A stretch of DNA of 64,000 nucleotides from Casp-alpha2 sp036337015 (GTDB lineage: Bacteria; Pseudomonadota; Alphaproteobacteria; Rhodospirillales; Casp-alpha2), in assembly GCA_036337015.1 (NCBI GenBank), contig JAYZEZ010000007.1, positions 496,001-560,000 of the forward strand, read 5' to 3'. Positions 25,890-35,362 of this stretch are shown here, piece by piece (position 1 is the stretch's first letter; each line of letters opens with the position of its first letter). The translations under genes were made by a program, and so were the position numbers. The notes below the pieces were generated by a model. The model saw nothing but the letters and a program-made list of their open reading frames with translations, was not told where the DNA came from and searched no databases.

Positions 25890-27200
25890 TTAATGGGAAA
25901 TTTTATCTAGACTTTCGCGCAGTGAACGGTCGAGTATTTCAATTCCACGATCAACTTCGTCCTCGGAAATGGTCAAAGGTGGTGCGATCCGCCAAACCGA
26001 ACCGCGCTCCTTACGACGTTTAATATTCATGCTCAGCCCATACTCGTAGCATTTCTGCGTCGTAACCTCACCCAGTTCATGATGCGGTTGGCGGGTTTCG
26101 CGATCTTTAACCAATTCGATCCCATACAACATACCAACTCCGCGTATATCACCAATAGCCTCATACCGCTGTTGCAATTCAATTAAGCGCTTAAGTAGAT
26201 AGGCACCTATAATCTTTGATCGCTTCAGTAAGTCTTCTTGTTCTAGCGTATTCAGCACTGCCAGCCCAACTTGGGCAAGCAGTGGATCTGACACATGGCT
26301 GGTATAATAATTATAACCACGGTCAAAAACAGCCTCTTCTATTTTGTCAGTTGTAATTACGCCAGCCAGAGGAAGTCCTCCGCCCAGCGTTTTTGATACG
26401 TTCAATATATCAGGCGTGACGCCAAAATATTCTGCCCCTGTGCGCGTTCCGATGCGTCCGAATGCAGTTTGCGCCTCATCAAAGATCAAAAGCATGCCCC
26501 GTTCATCCGCCGCCTTACGCAACCCTTCAAGAAAACACACTGGCGGCACCAAAACGCCGCCGGCACTCAAGATCGGCTCCAAAATGATGGCAGCTGGCTG
26601 ACCAGAAGAAGTTGAGTCAAACATCTTCAGACCCAGTTCCAGACAGGCCAAAGCAGATTCTTCTTCGCTACCCGCGTCAATATGTGGGCGATAGGCGTTA
26701 GGTTCGGGGATTATGAACACACCAGGTGTCGGCACGCCATAACCGCGACGATCACTAGCAAACGATGCAGCCGAAGCGTTCCCGGTCACGCCGTGCCAAG
26801 ATCCACCAATCGCGATTACTTCATATCCACCGGTGTACATCTTAGCCATGCGAAGTGCCGCTTCATTACTCTCTGATCCTGTGTTTATCCAAAGCGACTT
26901 ATTTAGCCCCGCTGGCATCCAGTCGGTGGCAATACGACGTGCGAGATTTGCAACCGCTTCAGGTATCATACCGCTGAACATGTGGTATGCCGTCTGACCC
27001 GCATACTCAATTGCTTTCACGATGTTTGGATGATTGTGGCCCACTGTAGCGCACATTTGACCTGACGTGAAATCAAGGATCTCCCGACCAGTGTCATCAC
27101 GAACGATGCATCCTCTGGCCTCAGTGAAAAGATTCTCAAACATATCCCCACCGTAGCGGATCAAATGTTCGCGTGCAGCGTTACGAAGGTTCTGGTCCAT
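25890..27200 (-). CDS. 2,2-dialkylglycine decarboxylase-like PLP enzyme (class III aminotransferase)
   Basis: A 436-residue class III PLP enzyme that follows dialkylglycine decarboxylase closely by motif: RYGG near 15, LDFTSGQM with Gln48, GSWHGVTG with Trp135, EPILSAGG, IFDEAQTAFGR with Asp241, NVSKTLGGGLPLA with the Schiff-base Lys270, YTSHVSDPL, and RIAPPLTISEDEVDRG near the end. The Gln and Trp of DGD that set decarboxylation chemistry are retained, so a decarboxylation-transamination of an alpha,alpha-disubstituted amino acid is plausible. Ordinary transamination cannot be excluded. GC content and codon choice are clearly higher than in the neighbours, suggesting transfer. It is divergent from the transketolase across 195 bases. 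Confidence 0.85.
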   Translation of the reverse strand: MDQNLRNAAREHLIRYGGDMFENLFTEARGCIVRDDTGREILDFTSGQMCATVGHNHPNIVKAIEYAGQTAYHMFSGMIPEAVANLARRIATDWMPAGLNKSLWINTGSESNEAALRMAKMYTGGYEVIAIGGSWHGVTGNASAASFASDRRGYGVPTPGVFIIPEPNAYRPHIDAGSEEESALACLELGLKMFDSTSSGQPAAIILEPILSAGGVLVPPVCFLEGLRKAADERGMLLIFDEAQTAFGRIGTRTGAEYFGVTPDILNVSKTLGGGLPLAGVITTDKIEEAVFDRGYNYYTSHVSDPLLAQVGLAVLNTLEQEDLLKRSKIIGAYLLKRLIELQQRYEAIGDIRGVGMLYGIELVKDRETRQPHHELGEVTTQKCYEYGLSMNIKRRKERGSVWRIAPPLTISEDEVDRGIEILDRSLRESLDKISH

Positions 27201-27395
27201 AATAATTCTCTTAACGTAGAAATGATAATGTAGTAAAAAAATAAATAAAATATTTGAACAATCCAGTTATAGCTCATTCTGTTGAAACAATGAAGTTTTG
27301 AGGCGTCTCTCACCACTGGATTTAAAAATGCAAAATGGTGACACACCTATTGTCAGTGTCCGTCATGGTTAAAATTGAAAAGCTAAAGGTTAAAA

Positions 27396-29354
27396 ATGTC
27401 TCATACACCCGAGCAATTGCAAGAACTGGTTAACGAATTTAAAGCACTGACTTTGACAATGAGTGCTGCCGCTGGAGCCGGTCATGTCGGAGGTGCTCTC
27501 TCAGGAGCCGAATCCTTGATCACTGTGTGGTTCGAAAAATTCAACGTCGACACCAATGACGAGAACCGAGACCGCTTTTTTCTGGGACCAATGCATTTCA
27601 CGCCGGGTATATATTCACTTCTGGTTAAGAAGGGACATTACGATTGGAAGGAGACCGTTGGTTACCGAAGAATTGGCAGCCCATTTGAAGGTCATCCTAA
27701 TATATCTAAAATCAAGGGCTGGGAACTTTCGGGCGGATCCTTAGGGCAAGCACTGGGGGTTGCAGTTGGCTCGGCGATAGCCGCAAAAATCCGCGGCAAA
27801 AAATATTGGATCGTGACCCATAACAGTGATGGTGAATTGCAGGAAGGCAGCATGTGGGAAGCCATCATGTACGCAGGCACACATGGCTTAGACAATTTGA
27901 TCACCTTTTTCGATATCAACCGCATTCAGAGCTACAATCGCATCGAGGAATGCAGCGAGGTTGAGCCGGTCGTAGACAAGCTGAAAAGCTTTAATTGGAA
28001 CGTTATTGAAGTTAATGGTAACAATATCGAAGAAGTTGCCGCTGCTTACGACAAATCTATGGCCTTAAAAAACGGCAAACCAACCGCTATCGTAGGACAC
28101 ACTATAATCGGTAACGGCGTGTCGTTTCTTGAGGATAAGGTCTCGTCACACAACATGGCTCCGGCTAGGGAACAGATACCCGAGGCCTTGGCAGAGATCG
28201 GAACCTCCTTTCCTCACGAAGAGTTTTTCAAACTAGCCGATGAACATCAGGTCACAATGGCACGCGAATTAGCTGCAGGTCTTCCTGATTTCGGCCAAGA
28301 CTACGGTTGGAACAGCGGCAACGATATGCAGGTTGAAGAAGTCTGGACAGGCCTGGGAATCTCGGAAGGATTTCGTAAGTGTATGGATAGTGATCCCAAT
28401 GTCATCGCTGTGACACAGGATTCTTACAAACTTATCGGGCTTACTGATGATGATCGGAAAAAATACGGGAAAACAAATCAGTTCTTTGATGTCGGTGTTG
28501 CCGAACAGAATATGTCGATGGTTTCTGCAGGCCTCGCCAAAGAGGGGCTTACGCCAATTACTAACGGATATGCTACATTTGCCCTAGGCCGAGCCTACGA
28601 CCAAATCCGGGTCAGCGTTTCCCACCCCCGCAACAACGTAAAGTATTTTCCGACCGAAGGACTGCTCGGAGGAGATGGCCCATTCCATGAATGCCTGGAA
28701 AGCGTCGCACTAGGCTATTACCTACCACACATGCAGGTTCAATGGCCATGTGACAACATAGAAGCGCATAAGGCGACATTGGCAGCAATCCGTGACGTAG
28801 ACGGCCCGGTTATCACGCTTCAGGAACGGGCGCCAAAGCCAGTGGTGACAAGTAATGAAACGCCTTATCAATATGGTATAGCCAACATCATTCGGTACAC
28901 CGGAAGACAACCCAATTTTGTTGACGCCTTCGAAACATACCTTTCGACAAATTGGCAGGAATCGGATTCTGACGTCGTTATTGTTGCCTGCGGTTCTCAG
29001 GTTAGCGAGGCACTCCGTGCCGCAGTAATTCTAAAGGAGACAAGGAGCATTCAAACAACAGTCGTCAACCTTCACACGCTTAAACCCATAGATAAGCAAG
29101 GCCTTCTTAAAGCAGTCAAGGGTTGTCGAGGCATAATAACCGTGGCCCAACAGCAGAAAACAATACTTGGAAACATAGTCGCCGGGGTTATTTTAGATGC
29201 CGGAGCCAAAAAAACACCCAATTTGGATAAGTTGGTAATGATGGGAATCGACGACGGCTATGGCGATACCGGTAAGCATCATGAGCTGGTCCAGCAGTAC
29301 GGTTTAACTGGAGAGCATATAGCCGAAAAAGCCCAGGGCTTGATGGATTACTAA
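27396..29354 (+). CDS. Transketolase-like protein, atypical
   Basis: A 652-residue thiamine-diphosphate enzyme with PP, PYR and C-terminal domains in one chain. The first conserved histidine lies in AGHVGGALSGAESL, a sequence closer to two-subunit transketolases (GHxGGSLS) than to TktA (GHPG). The TPP motif reads SDGE (144-147) instead of GDGE, with Asn175 in FDINRIQ. The activating glutamate is Glu370 in VGVAEQNM. GGDGPFHECLE replaces the usual GEDGPTHQ-like segment. It transfers a two-carbon ketol unit by family, but the changed residues make the acceptor uncertain. GC-rich like its neighbours. It lies 26 bases before the dehydrogenase gene. Confidence 0.85.
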   Translation: MSHTPEQLQELVNEFKALTLTMSAAAGAGHVGGALSGAESLITVWFEKFNVDTNDENRDRFFLGPMHFTPGIYSLLVKKGHYDWKETVGYRRIGSPFEGHPNISKIKGWELSGGSLGQALGVAVGSAIAAKIRGKKYWIVTHNSDGELQEGSMWEAIMYAGTHGLDNLITFFDINRIQSYNRIEECSEVEPVVDKLKSFNWNVIEVNGNNIEEVAAAYDKSMALKNGKPTAIVGHTIIGNGVSFLEDKVSSHNMAPAREQIPEALAEIGTSFPHEEFFKLADEHQVTMARELAAGLPDFGQDYGWNSGNDMQVEEVWTGLGISEGFRKCMDSDPNVIAVTQDSYKLIGLTDDDRKKYGKTNQFFDVGVAEQNMSMVSAGLAKEGLTPITNGYATFALGRAYDQIRVSVSHPRNNVKYFPTEGLLGGDGPFHECLESVALGYYLPHMQVQWPCDNIEAHKATLAAIRDVDGPVITLQERAPKPVVTSNETPYQYGIANIIRYTGRQPNFVDAFETYLSTNWQESDSDVVIVACGSQVSEALRAAVILKETRSIQTTVVNLHTLKPIDKQGLLKAVKGCRGIITVAQQQKTILGNIVAGVILDAGAKKTPNLDKLVMMGIDDGYGDTGKHHELVQQYGLTGEHIAEKAQGLMDY

Positions 29355-29380
29355 ACTTTAAAGAGAAAAGATACTTCAAC

Positions 29381-30364
29381 ATGATTATCGGAATTACCGA
29401 TTACTATCGCGCACCTTTTGATATTGAAGCAAAGGCACTTGGCGATGATGTGGAGTTCATCGACTTCAACTCCCGTAACGAGGATGACTTTGATGTAGAT
29501 AATCTCCGTCAACTGGATGCGCTCCTTGTTTATCATGCTCGCATAACGGAAAAGACAATCTCAAAATTGGACAGGTGTAAAATCATCGTTCGCTATGGCG
29601 TCGGTATCGATAACATGGGCCTGGAAGCCCTAAAGAAAAAGGGGATCCCACTTTGCAATACGCCCGATTACGGAATCGAGGAAATTGCCTCCACCGCTGC
29701 TGCTCATATGCTCAATCTATGGAGGAGAATATCGGCCTATGACCGAGCTTGCAGGGCCTATGACGAAGGCTGGGCTCAGAATCTGCAAAAACCAATCCTT
29801 CGCTTTTCTGAAGCAACCATAGGCGTAATCGGTGTGGGCCGGATGGGTACGGCATTTATCGAATTCATTAGACCCTTTGGGTGCAGAATTCTAGGCTTTG
29901 ACCCCCATCAACCACTAGGACATGAAAAAAAAGTCGGGTATGAGAGAGTAAAAACCCTTAACGATCTTTTAGATGCTTCTCACGGTATCAGCCTTCATTG
30001 TGTTTTGACTTCGGAAACAGCCGGATTGGTTGACAAACCTTTCATTGCAGCCATGAAGCAAGGGGCTTTGCTAGTCAACACGGCTCGCGGCGGACTTTTT
30101 AAAGACTTAGATATTATTGAGCATGCATTAAGAAGCGGAAAATTGGGTGGCCTAGGCACAGATGTTTTGCCTTCTGAACCACCTGTCAACCATCCTCTGA
30201 TTCAGGCATGGCGAGAAGATGCGTCTTGGCTGAAAGGCCGCTTAGTCATCACACCGCACACAGCTCATTACTCAGAAACAGCTATTTATGATATGCGTTA
30301 TCTGGCTGCCGAAACCATCGCCCTATTTTTTAAGAAAAACGAACTACGAAACCGCGTGGCTTAG
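29381..30364 (+). CDS. D-2-hydroxyacid dehydrogenase (NAD-dependent)
   Basis: A 327-residue member of the D-isomer 2-hydroxyacid dehydrogenase family. It has the Rossmann motif GVIGVGRMGTAFIEF, NTARGGLFKDLD with the substrate-binding Arg, the LPSEPP glutamate and ITPHTAHYSE with the catalytic His. It resembles the CtBP/phosphoglycerate-dehydrogenase-like branch. It probably shares a transcript with the transketolase 26 bases upstream and shares its raised GC, so it is likely part of the same acquired block. Substrate unknown. Confidence 0.88.
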   Translation: MIIGITDYYRAPFDIEAKALGDDVEFIDFNSRNEDDFDVDNLRQLDALLVYHARITEKTISKLDRCKIIVRYGVGIDNMGLEALKKKGIPLCNTPDYGIEEIASTAAAHMLNLWRRISAYDRACRAYDEGWAQNLQKPILRFSEATIGVIGVGRMGTAFIEFIRPFGCRILGFDPHQPLGHEKKVGYERVKTLNDLLDASHGISLHCVLTSETAGLVDKPFIAAMKQGALLVNTARGGLFKDLDIIEHALRSGKLGGLGTDVLPSEPPVNHPLIQAWREDASWLKGRLVITPHTAHYSETAIYDMRYLAAETIALFFKKNELRNRVA

Positions 30365-30430
30365 GGTGTTGTGTAACTAAATAAGGCATTTGATGAATCA
30401 AAAAACCGCTGCTAGTAGGATAATCAAATT

Positions 30431-31840
30431 ATGGTGCAAGAAATAGGATTAATTGGGCTTGGGCGCATTGGTCGAAATCTTGCCGCAAATTTGATTAAAC
30501 ATGGTGTTTCAGTTCAGGCTTGGGACAAATCTTCTGAAACTTGTAATGAAGTCCGTGCCTTGCTTCCTAATCTTAACCTAAATAACGATATTCAAAATTT
30601 GATCAGAGCTCTACACCATCCTCGCTGTGTCATGTTAGTGGTTCCCGATGGCGATGCAGTTGATCAATGCATAAACAAACTCTCAAAACTTTTAGAAGAG
30701 GGTGACATAATAATTGATTCTGGAAATTCCCATTTTCGCGACACAGAAGTCCGAGAAAAACTACTTTTAACTAAGGGAATTCATTTTCTGGGAATTGGTA
30801 TTTCAGGGGGGCCTCAAGGTGCTCGATGCGGACCTTCATTTATGGTAGGTGGACAACTCCAGACCTGGCAGGTTATCCGCCCTTTGCTTGAAAGCATCTC
30901 GGCTCAAGCTAATAATACACCATGCGCAGGTTATGTTGGCAAGGGAGGCGCTGGTCACTTCATCAAAATTGTTCACAACGGTATTGAATACGCAATCATG
31001 CAAATTCTAGCCGATGTTTTTGAGCTGCTTTCCAAAGGGTGCGATGCAACAACTGACGAAATTACTAAAATTTTTCAAGAAATAAACAAGGGTGTCACAG
31101 CTGGTTTTCTTGTAGAGGCAGCAGCACAAATTACTAACAGCAAGATTAAAAATAGCAAAAAGTTTTTAATTGATTCTGTAGATGATCGTGCAGAACAAAA
31201 AGGAACCGGCAATTGGGCAGTTGAATTAGCTTTTGAAATGGGCGTTTCAGTTCCAACTATATCTGCAGCAGTACAATTCAGAACTCTTTCATCCCAACAC
31301 CCCCCCATAAAAAAAACTATTAATATCCCCATGAATGAAGGTTCCATCCCCGTACTTCCAATTGAAGATATCATCTCATTGCTAAGTCCTGGCATCACAT
31401 GCGCATTCTTGAGTGCTTATGCACAAGGTTTTTCTCTCATAGGAGCAGCTAAAAATAGATTTGGAACTATAATTGATAACCGTCATGTGGCACAAATATG
31501 GGGAGGAGGATGCATTCTAAGAAGTGAATTAATAAATTTAATTGCCAAGAGCCAAGATCCAAAAATTGACACCCCAAACATCCTTCAAGCAGACAACATC
31601 CAACCGCTTGTTCTAGGAGGGATTGCCCCTCTTCGGGAACTTATAAAAGCGAGTCTATCTGCAGACATACCTGTACCTGGATTATATTCAGCCGCCGCAT
31701 ATATCGACTCTCTAAACCAGGTAAAACTTTCAACCCGATTTATTCAACTCCAACGCGATTACTTTGGTAGCCACGGTTTTTTTAATGAAGGACAAAAAAC
31801 TATAAAGCACGGTCCATGGAAGAAGGATAATGGCTTGTGA
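30431..31840 (+). CDS. gnd: 6-phosphogluconate dehydrogenase (decarboxylating)
   Basis: A 469-residue enzyme forming ribulose 5-phosphate, CO2 and NAD(P)H from 6-phosphogluconate. It has GLIGLGRIGRNLAANL at the N-terminus, then GISGGPQGARCGPSFMVGG, KIVHNGIEYAIMQ with the catalytic Lys and Asn, GTGNWAVELAFEMGVSVPTI, and the C-terminal YFGSHGFF segment. Base composition falls back to the window's usual AT-rich level here. It overlaps gntK in a GTGA junction. Confidence 0.93.
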   Translation: MVQEIGLIGLGRIGRNLAANLIKHGVSVQAWDKSSETCNEVRALLPNLNLNNDIQNLIRALHHPRCVMLVVPDGDAVDQCINKLSKLLEEGDIIIDSGNSHFRDTEVREKLLLTKGIHFLGIGISGGPQGARCGPSFMVGGQLQTWQVIRPLLESISAQANNTPCAGYVGKGGAGHFIKIVHNGIEYAIMQILADVFELLSKGCDATTDEITKIFQEINKGVTAGFLVEAAAQITNSKIKNSKKFLIDSVDDRAEQKGTGNWAVELAFEMGVSVPTISAAVQFRTLSSQHPPIKKTINIPMNEGSIPVLPIEDIISLLSPGITCAFLSAYAQGFSLIGAAKNRFGTIIDNRHVAQIWGGGCILRSELINLIAKSQDPKIDTPNILQADNIQPLVLGGIAPLRELIKASLSADIPVPGLYSAAAYIDSLNQVKLSTRFIQLQRDYFGSHGFFNEGQKTIKHGPWKKDNGL

Positions 31841-32334
31841 AGCCCCTAAATAAAATTGTCATAATGGGAGTGTCCGGCTCAGGTAAGACAACAATCGGTC
31901 TCCTTTTGGCAAAAAAAATTAATGGAATTTTCGTTGATGGCGACGACTTACACCCTCATGCTAACATTGAGAAAATGAGGAAAGGCATAGCCCTAACCGA
32001 CAATGACCGTCTACCCTGGTTAAGTAGTATTTCAAAAATATTGCAGGAGCACGCAGAGCAATGCCCGCTTATTGTTGCTTGTTCAGCACTTAAAGAAAGC
32101 TATCGCAATCGATTAGGTGAGGATTTTCACCTGATATACCTTAAGGGAACAATAGAAAAAATAAGCCAACGTTTGAAAATGAGAGAATTACAAGATAGCA
32201 AAAAACATTTTATGCCAGTTGCCCTTCTTGAAAGCCAATTTAAGACCTTAGAAGAACCTAATAACGCGATTGTGATAGATCTGACAAAATCACCGCAAGA
32301 AATTATCAAAAGAATTGCTATATCAATTTTATAA
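31837..32334 (+). CDS. gntK: Gluconokinase (GntK type)
   Basis: A 165-residue P-loop kinase that phosphorylates gluconate to 6-phosphogluconate, the substrate of the upstream gene. Walker A GVSGSGKTT is at 11-19, followed by the family block FVDGDDLHPHANIEKMRKG and LTDNDRLPWL. The GTG start overlaps the gnd stop codon, indicating translational coupling. Together the two genes make a short gluconate-to-pentose phosphate module. Confidence 0.94.
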   Translation: MKPLNKIVIMGVSGSGKTTIGLLLAKKINGIFVDGDDLHPHANIEKMRKGIALTDNDRLPWLSSISKILQEHAEQCPLIVACSALKESYRNRLGEDFHLIYLKGTIEKISQRLKMRELQDSKKHFMPVALLESQFKTLEEPNNAIVIDLTKSPQEIIKRIAISIL

Positions 32335-32349
32335 AATTTTTATCTTAAT

Positions 32350-33420
32350 TTAAAAATTTTTTAAAAGTATTGGTGCAATCAATTTTGCAGCTAAACGATG
32401 GCCCGAAGAATTCATATGATCATCGCGATCGAAGAAGATGGGCGCCATAAACGATCTGTTGCGACGATATAAATCAGTTAAATCATAAAAGAAAATATTG
32501 GATTTTTTCATTTGTGGCAGTAGCTTAGCGCCATAACTTGTAATTGGCAACTTAGGTTTATTATAAAGTTTTTTCCAATCCTCAATATAAATTTCATCCT
32601 TAGATGGTGTATAAATCACTAATAATGAGATGTTTTTCTTCTTAAGAAACTTCTTAATAGAGGACACGATTTTTAACGTTCTAGTTAACGCAACTTCATT
32701 TAAGTTTTTAAATTTCGCTCGGTGCGGATAATTTCTGAAATCGCGGTATTTATATACATTTGTTTGACTAATTTTATCAAAAACTTCCTTTGATCTAATA
32801 CTTGCTTTTGATGCAGTCGTTAAAATTCTCAATCGAACATTTCGCAACGTTTCTAAAAGACAATATTTACCATAAAGACCTAAACTATTTTTAAAGGGCC
32901 CAGAATATATGCATTCGTGTTCACGTTTTTGAGTTTGATTGATATGCCGATGTGCAAAAAGGTAAATCCCATTACGTTTGAAATTTTGAAAGTCGATTTC
33001 ATTTTGTAAGATATCGTTATGATAAATATTAAGTAGAACAATTTTTACACTTTTAGGAAATTCTATGGTTTCTAATAATAATTTTTGTTCAAATGTAGAA
33101 GTTCCGCCGACCCCTAAATTAAATAACGCAATGTCTTGCTCCTTACGGAGCACGCCAGGCCAGTCATTGACTACCGGCATTGCAACGCTCCTTGTCAACG
33201 AATCGCCTAAAACAATAATTTTAGGGCTAATTTGTTCGAAGTAATCTGGATCCTTTAAAGCTTTTACCATTTCATGGTAATGATCATCACCATCTTTTAA
33301 AGTGATATATGGATAAGGAATAAGCCATGGAAAAGATCTCAAAATTTTTTCTGCAGAAAAAGTAATAACTATTACAGCTATCACAAATATGCTCGAAAAC
33401 TGAATTAATTTTTTTTTCAT
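32350..33420 (-). CDS. SGNH/GDSL hydrolase-like protein with N-terminal membrane anchor
   Basis: A 356-residue protein with a single hydrophobic segment at about 7-24, then a periplasmic SGNH domain. The block I serine is in VLGDSLTRS (Ser74), GVGGTSTFEQ provides the glycine block, and FDRDDHMNSSGHRLAA near 325-340 supplies the Asp/His pair of block V. Such proteins remove or add acetyl groups on glycans, or act as lipases. It marks the left edge of the radical SAM/glycosyltransferase region, so a glycan-modifying role is a reasonable inference. It is convergent with gntK with only 15 bases between. Confidence 0.75.
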   Translation of the reverse strand: MKKKLIQFSSIFVIAVIVITFSAEKILRSFPWLIPYPYITLKDGDDHYHEMVKALKDPDYFEQISPKIIVLGDSLTRSVAMPVVNDWPGVLRKEQDIALFNLGVGGTSTFEQKLLLETIEFPKSVKIVLLNIYHNDILQNEIDFQNFKRNGIYLFAHRHINQTQKREHECIYSGPFKNSLGLYGKYCLLETLRNVRLRILTTASKASIRSKEVFDKISQTNVYKYRDFRNYPHRAKFKNLNEVALTRTLKIVSSIKKFLKKKNISLLVIYTPSKDEIYIEDWKKLYNKPKLPITSYGAKLLPQMKKSNIFFYDLTDLYRRNRSFMAPIFFDRDDHMNSSGHRLAAKLIAPILLKNF

Positions 33421-33729
33421 AACAAATCACACATTACCAAACACTTTTCCTAGGGCTATACCCATTAACCTAATAAATATGTTAAGATATTTTATAGAAT
33501 TTATACGAATAATACCGTGTTTTTTTGTCATATATAGACAACTATAGGCTTGCTTATATTTTTATTTAAAAATACGGATTATAGTGTTTACAACTATTTA
33601 AAGACCAATGTGATGTTGGGTTCCAACAAAATTCGTGTTTAAAAAATGTAGGTGCTTAAAAAATGAAAATCATTTCAATGTCATTATTTCTAATAAATAG
33701 TTCTCTTCGGCCTATTAAAAGTAAAAAAT
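33421..33729. other. Intergenic region between SGNH hydrolase and first radical SAM gene
   Basis: 309 bases, very AT-rich, between divergent genes, so it should contain promoters in both directions. A perfect 6-bp stem with a three-base loop (TGTTGG, GTT, CCAACA; 33614-33628) is the only structure noticed. It lacks a T tract. A 30-codon open frame from 33663 overlaps the next gene out of frame and has no support. No RNA gene was recognised. Confidence 0.6.
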
Positions 33730-35334
33730 ATGACTATATTACGCAGCATGGCTAGCCTTTCCAAAAAACGCAAACGCCTTGATCAATTGCACGTCACCTT
33801 GACGCGCGGGCCTTTGGTTTCGACCGAAACCGCGCTGAACAATGAGGCAACACCAGCAATCGGGCTTGCTTATCTAGCTGGTTATCTTGAAAAAAACGGC
33901 ATCCAGGCTGAAATAATTGATGGCATTGCACTTGGTCTCAACCGCGTTTGGCCTGCAAAACAATTTCCAGGCTATACATGTCACGGACTCCCATTTGACG
34001 AAATTGCAGAAAAAATTCCTAAAAATACTGACGTCATCGCCTTCTCTTGTATGTTTTCTGGAGAGTGGCCAGTTCAAAGGGAGCTAATTAAATTTCTTAA
34101 AAACCAATTTCCAAAAACTTTCATTGTTGCTGGCGGAGAACACATCACTGCTTTAACCGAATATGTCATGGATGATTGCCCTGAAATTGATTGTTGCGTA
34201 TTAGGCGAAGGTGAGCACACTTTTCTAAAAGTTTTGGAAGCTTACAGTCAAGGACGCTCCTTATCGGACATAAATGGCATTGCTTACAAAAACAAAAATC
34301 TCAAAAATGTTATCAACAATGGCCTTCCTCGAATTCGTAAAATTGACTCTATACCTTGGCCAAAATGGCCCGACGGCTACCTTGAAACATTCTGGGAAGC
34401 TGGAAAATCTTTCGGCGCACAAGTAGGGCGAGATATGCCAATCAATGTCTCGCGTGGTTGCCCATATCAATGCACTTTCTGCTCGAATCCTTCAATGTGG
34501 ACAACGCGTTATATTTTAAGAGACGTCGAAGACGTGATTAATGAAATCAAAGCTTATATTAAACGATTTGATATCGACAGCCTCCAATTTTATGACCTGA
34601 CTGCTATAACAAAGCGGCGTTGGGCTCTAGAGTTTTGCCGTCGTTTAAAAGAGGAGGGGATTCATCTCAAATGGTCGCTTCCATCGGGCACCCGAAGTGA
34701 AGTCTTAGACGCCGAAGTCCTTAAGGAAATGCAGTCTGTCGGTTGCAATTACCTAGTTTACGCCCCAGAAAGTGGCTCACCCAGAACCCTTGAGCTAATT
34801 AAAAAACGTATTAGTCTTGAAGGGCTAACAAAATCTATCGTTACAGCACACCAACTAGGTATAGTTACTCGAGGAAATCTAATAATTGGGTTTCCAGGCG
34901 AAACACGAAAAGAAGTTCTAACAACTATTCTTTATGGACTAAAACTGGCATTTCTAGGAATTGATGAAGTTCCTATTAATATTTACTCAGCATACCCAGG
35001 TAGCGAACTTTTTCGAAATCTTCAAAATGAAGGAAAAATTATACTTAATGATCAATATTTTCTTGGGTTAACGTCACTAAACGCAGATTACACGAAGCTT
35101 AACCCAATGACTATGAACGTCATTATGGGTCCAGGGGAGTTGGCCTTTTATAGAATTACGGCCATGCTATTAAATTATTCTATCGGCTATCTAACTCGAC
35201 CAAGCCGCATTTGGAGAACACTTCGTAACGTATTTGGCAAAGGGACTTTAGCAACAACAGTTCTTGAACATCGGCTAAAAGATTCGCGCCGGCGGAGACT
35301 TGTAAGTGCCTCAACAACGAGCGCGGGCGAATGA
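33730..35334 (+). CDS. B12-binding-type radical SAM protein (1)
   Basis: A 534-residue protein. An N-terminal cobalamin-binding-like region (about 20-200: GLAYLAGYLEKNGIQAEIIDG, AGGEHITAL, VLGEGEHTFLKVLEA) is followed by a radical SAM domain with Cys244, Cys248 and Cys251 in RGCPYQCTFC. LVYAPESGSPRTLELI and NLIIGFPGETRKEVL follow, which are typical of this class. The DxHxxG B12 motif is not evident, so cobalamin may not be ligated through histidine. Such enzymes methylate or rearrange unreactive carbons. The basic Arg-rich C-terminus is unusual. It is the first of three co-directed genes with short gaps. Substrate unknown. Confidence 0.85.
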   Translation: MTILRSMASLSKKRKRLDQLHVTLTRGPLVSTETALNNEATPAIGLAYLAGYLEKNGIQAEIIDGIALGLNRVWPAKQFPGYTCHGLPFDEIAEKIPKNTDVIAFSCMFSGEWPVQRELIKFLKNQFPKTFIVAGGEHITALTEYVMDDCPEIDCCVLGEGEHTFLKVLEAYSQGRSLSDINGIAYKNKNLKNVINNGLPRIRKIDSIPWPKWPDGYLETFWEAGKSFGAQVGRDMPINVSRGCPYQCTFCSNPSMWTTRYILRDVEDVINEIKAYIKRFDIDSLQFYDLTAITKRRWALEFCRRLKEEGIHLKWSLPSGTRSEVLDAEVLKEMQSVGCNYLVYAPESGSPRTLELIKKRISLEGLTKSIVTAHQLGIVTRGNLIIGFPGETRKEVLTTILYGLKLAFLGIDEVPINIYSAYPGSELFRNLQNEGKIILNDQYFLGLTSLNADYTKLNPMTMNVIMGPGELAFYRITAMLLNYSIGYLTRPSRIWRTLRNVFGKGTLATTVLEHRLKDSRRRRLVSASTTSAGE

Positions 35335-35362
35335 CACATAGTTTTAGTAGCACCGGATAGAA

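Noticed and set aside
30365..30430. Second attachment site matching the tRNA-Arg tail at the right end of the GC-rich block
   Set aside because: No copy of the tRNA 3' sequence could be seen in this gap or nearby.
33614..33628. Terminator at the hairpin before the first radical SAM gene
   Set aside because: Six-bp stem with three-base loop but no T tract, and located upstream of divergent genes.
33663..33755. Thirty-codon open frame before the radical SAM gene
   Set aside because: No ribosome binding site, AT-rich, out of frame and overlapping a clear gene start.
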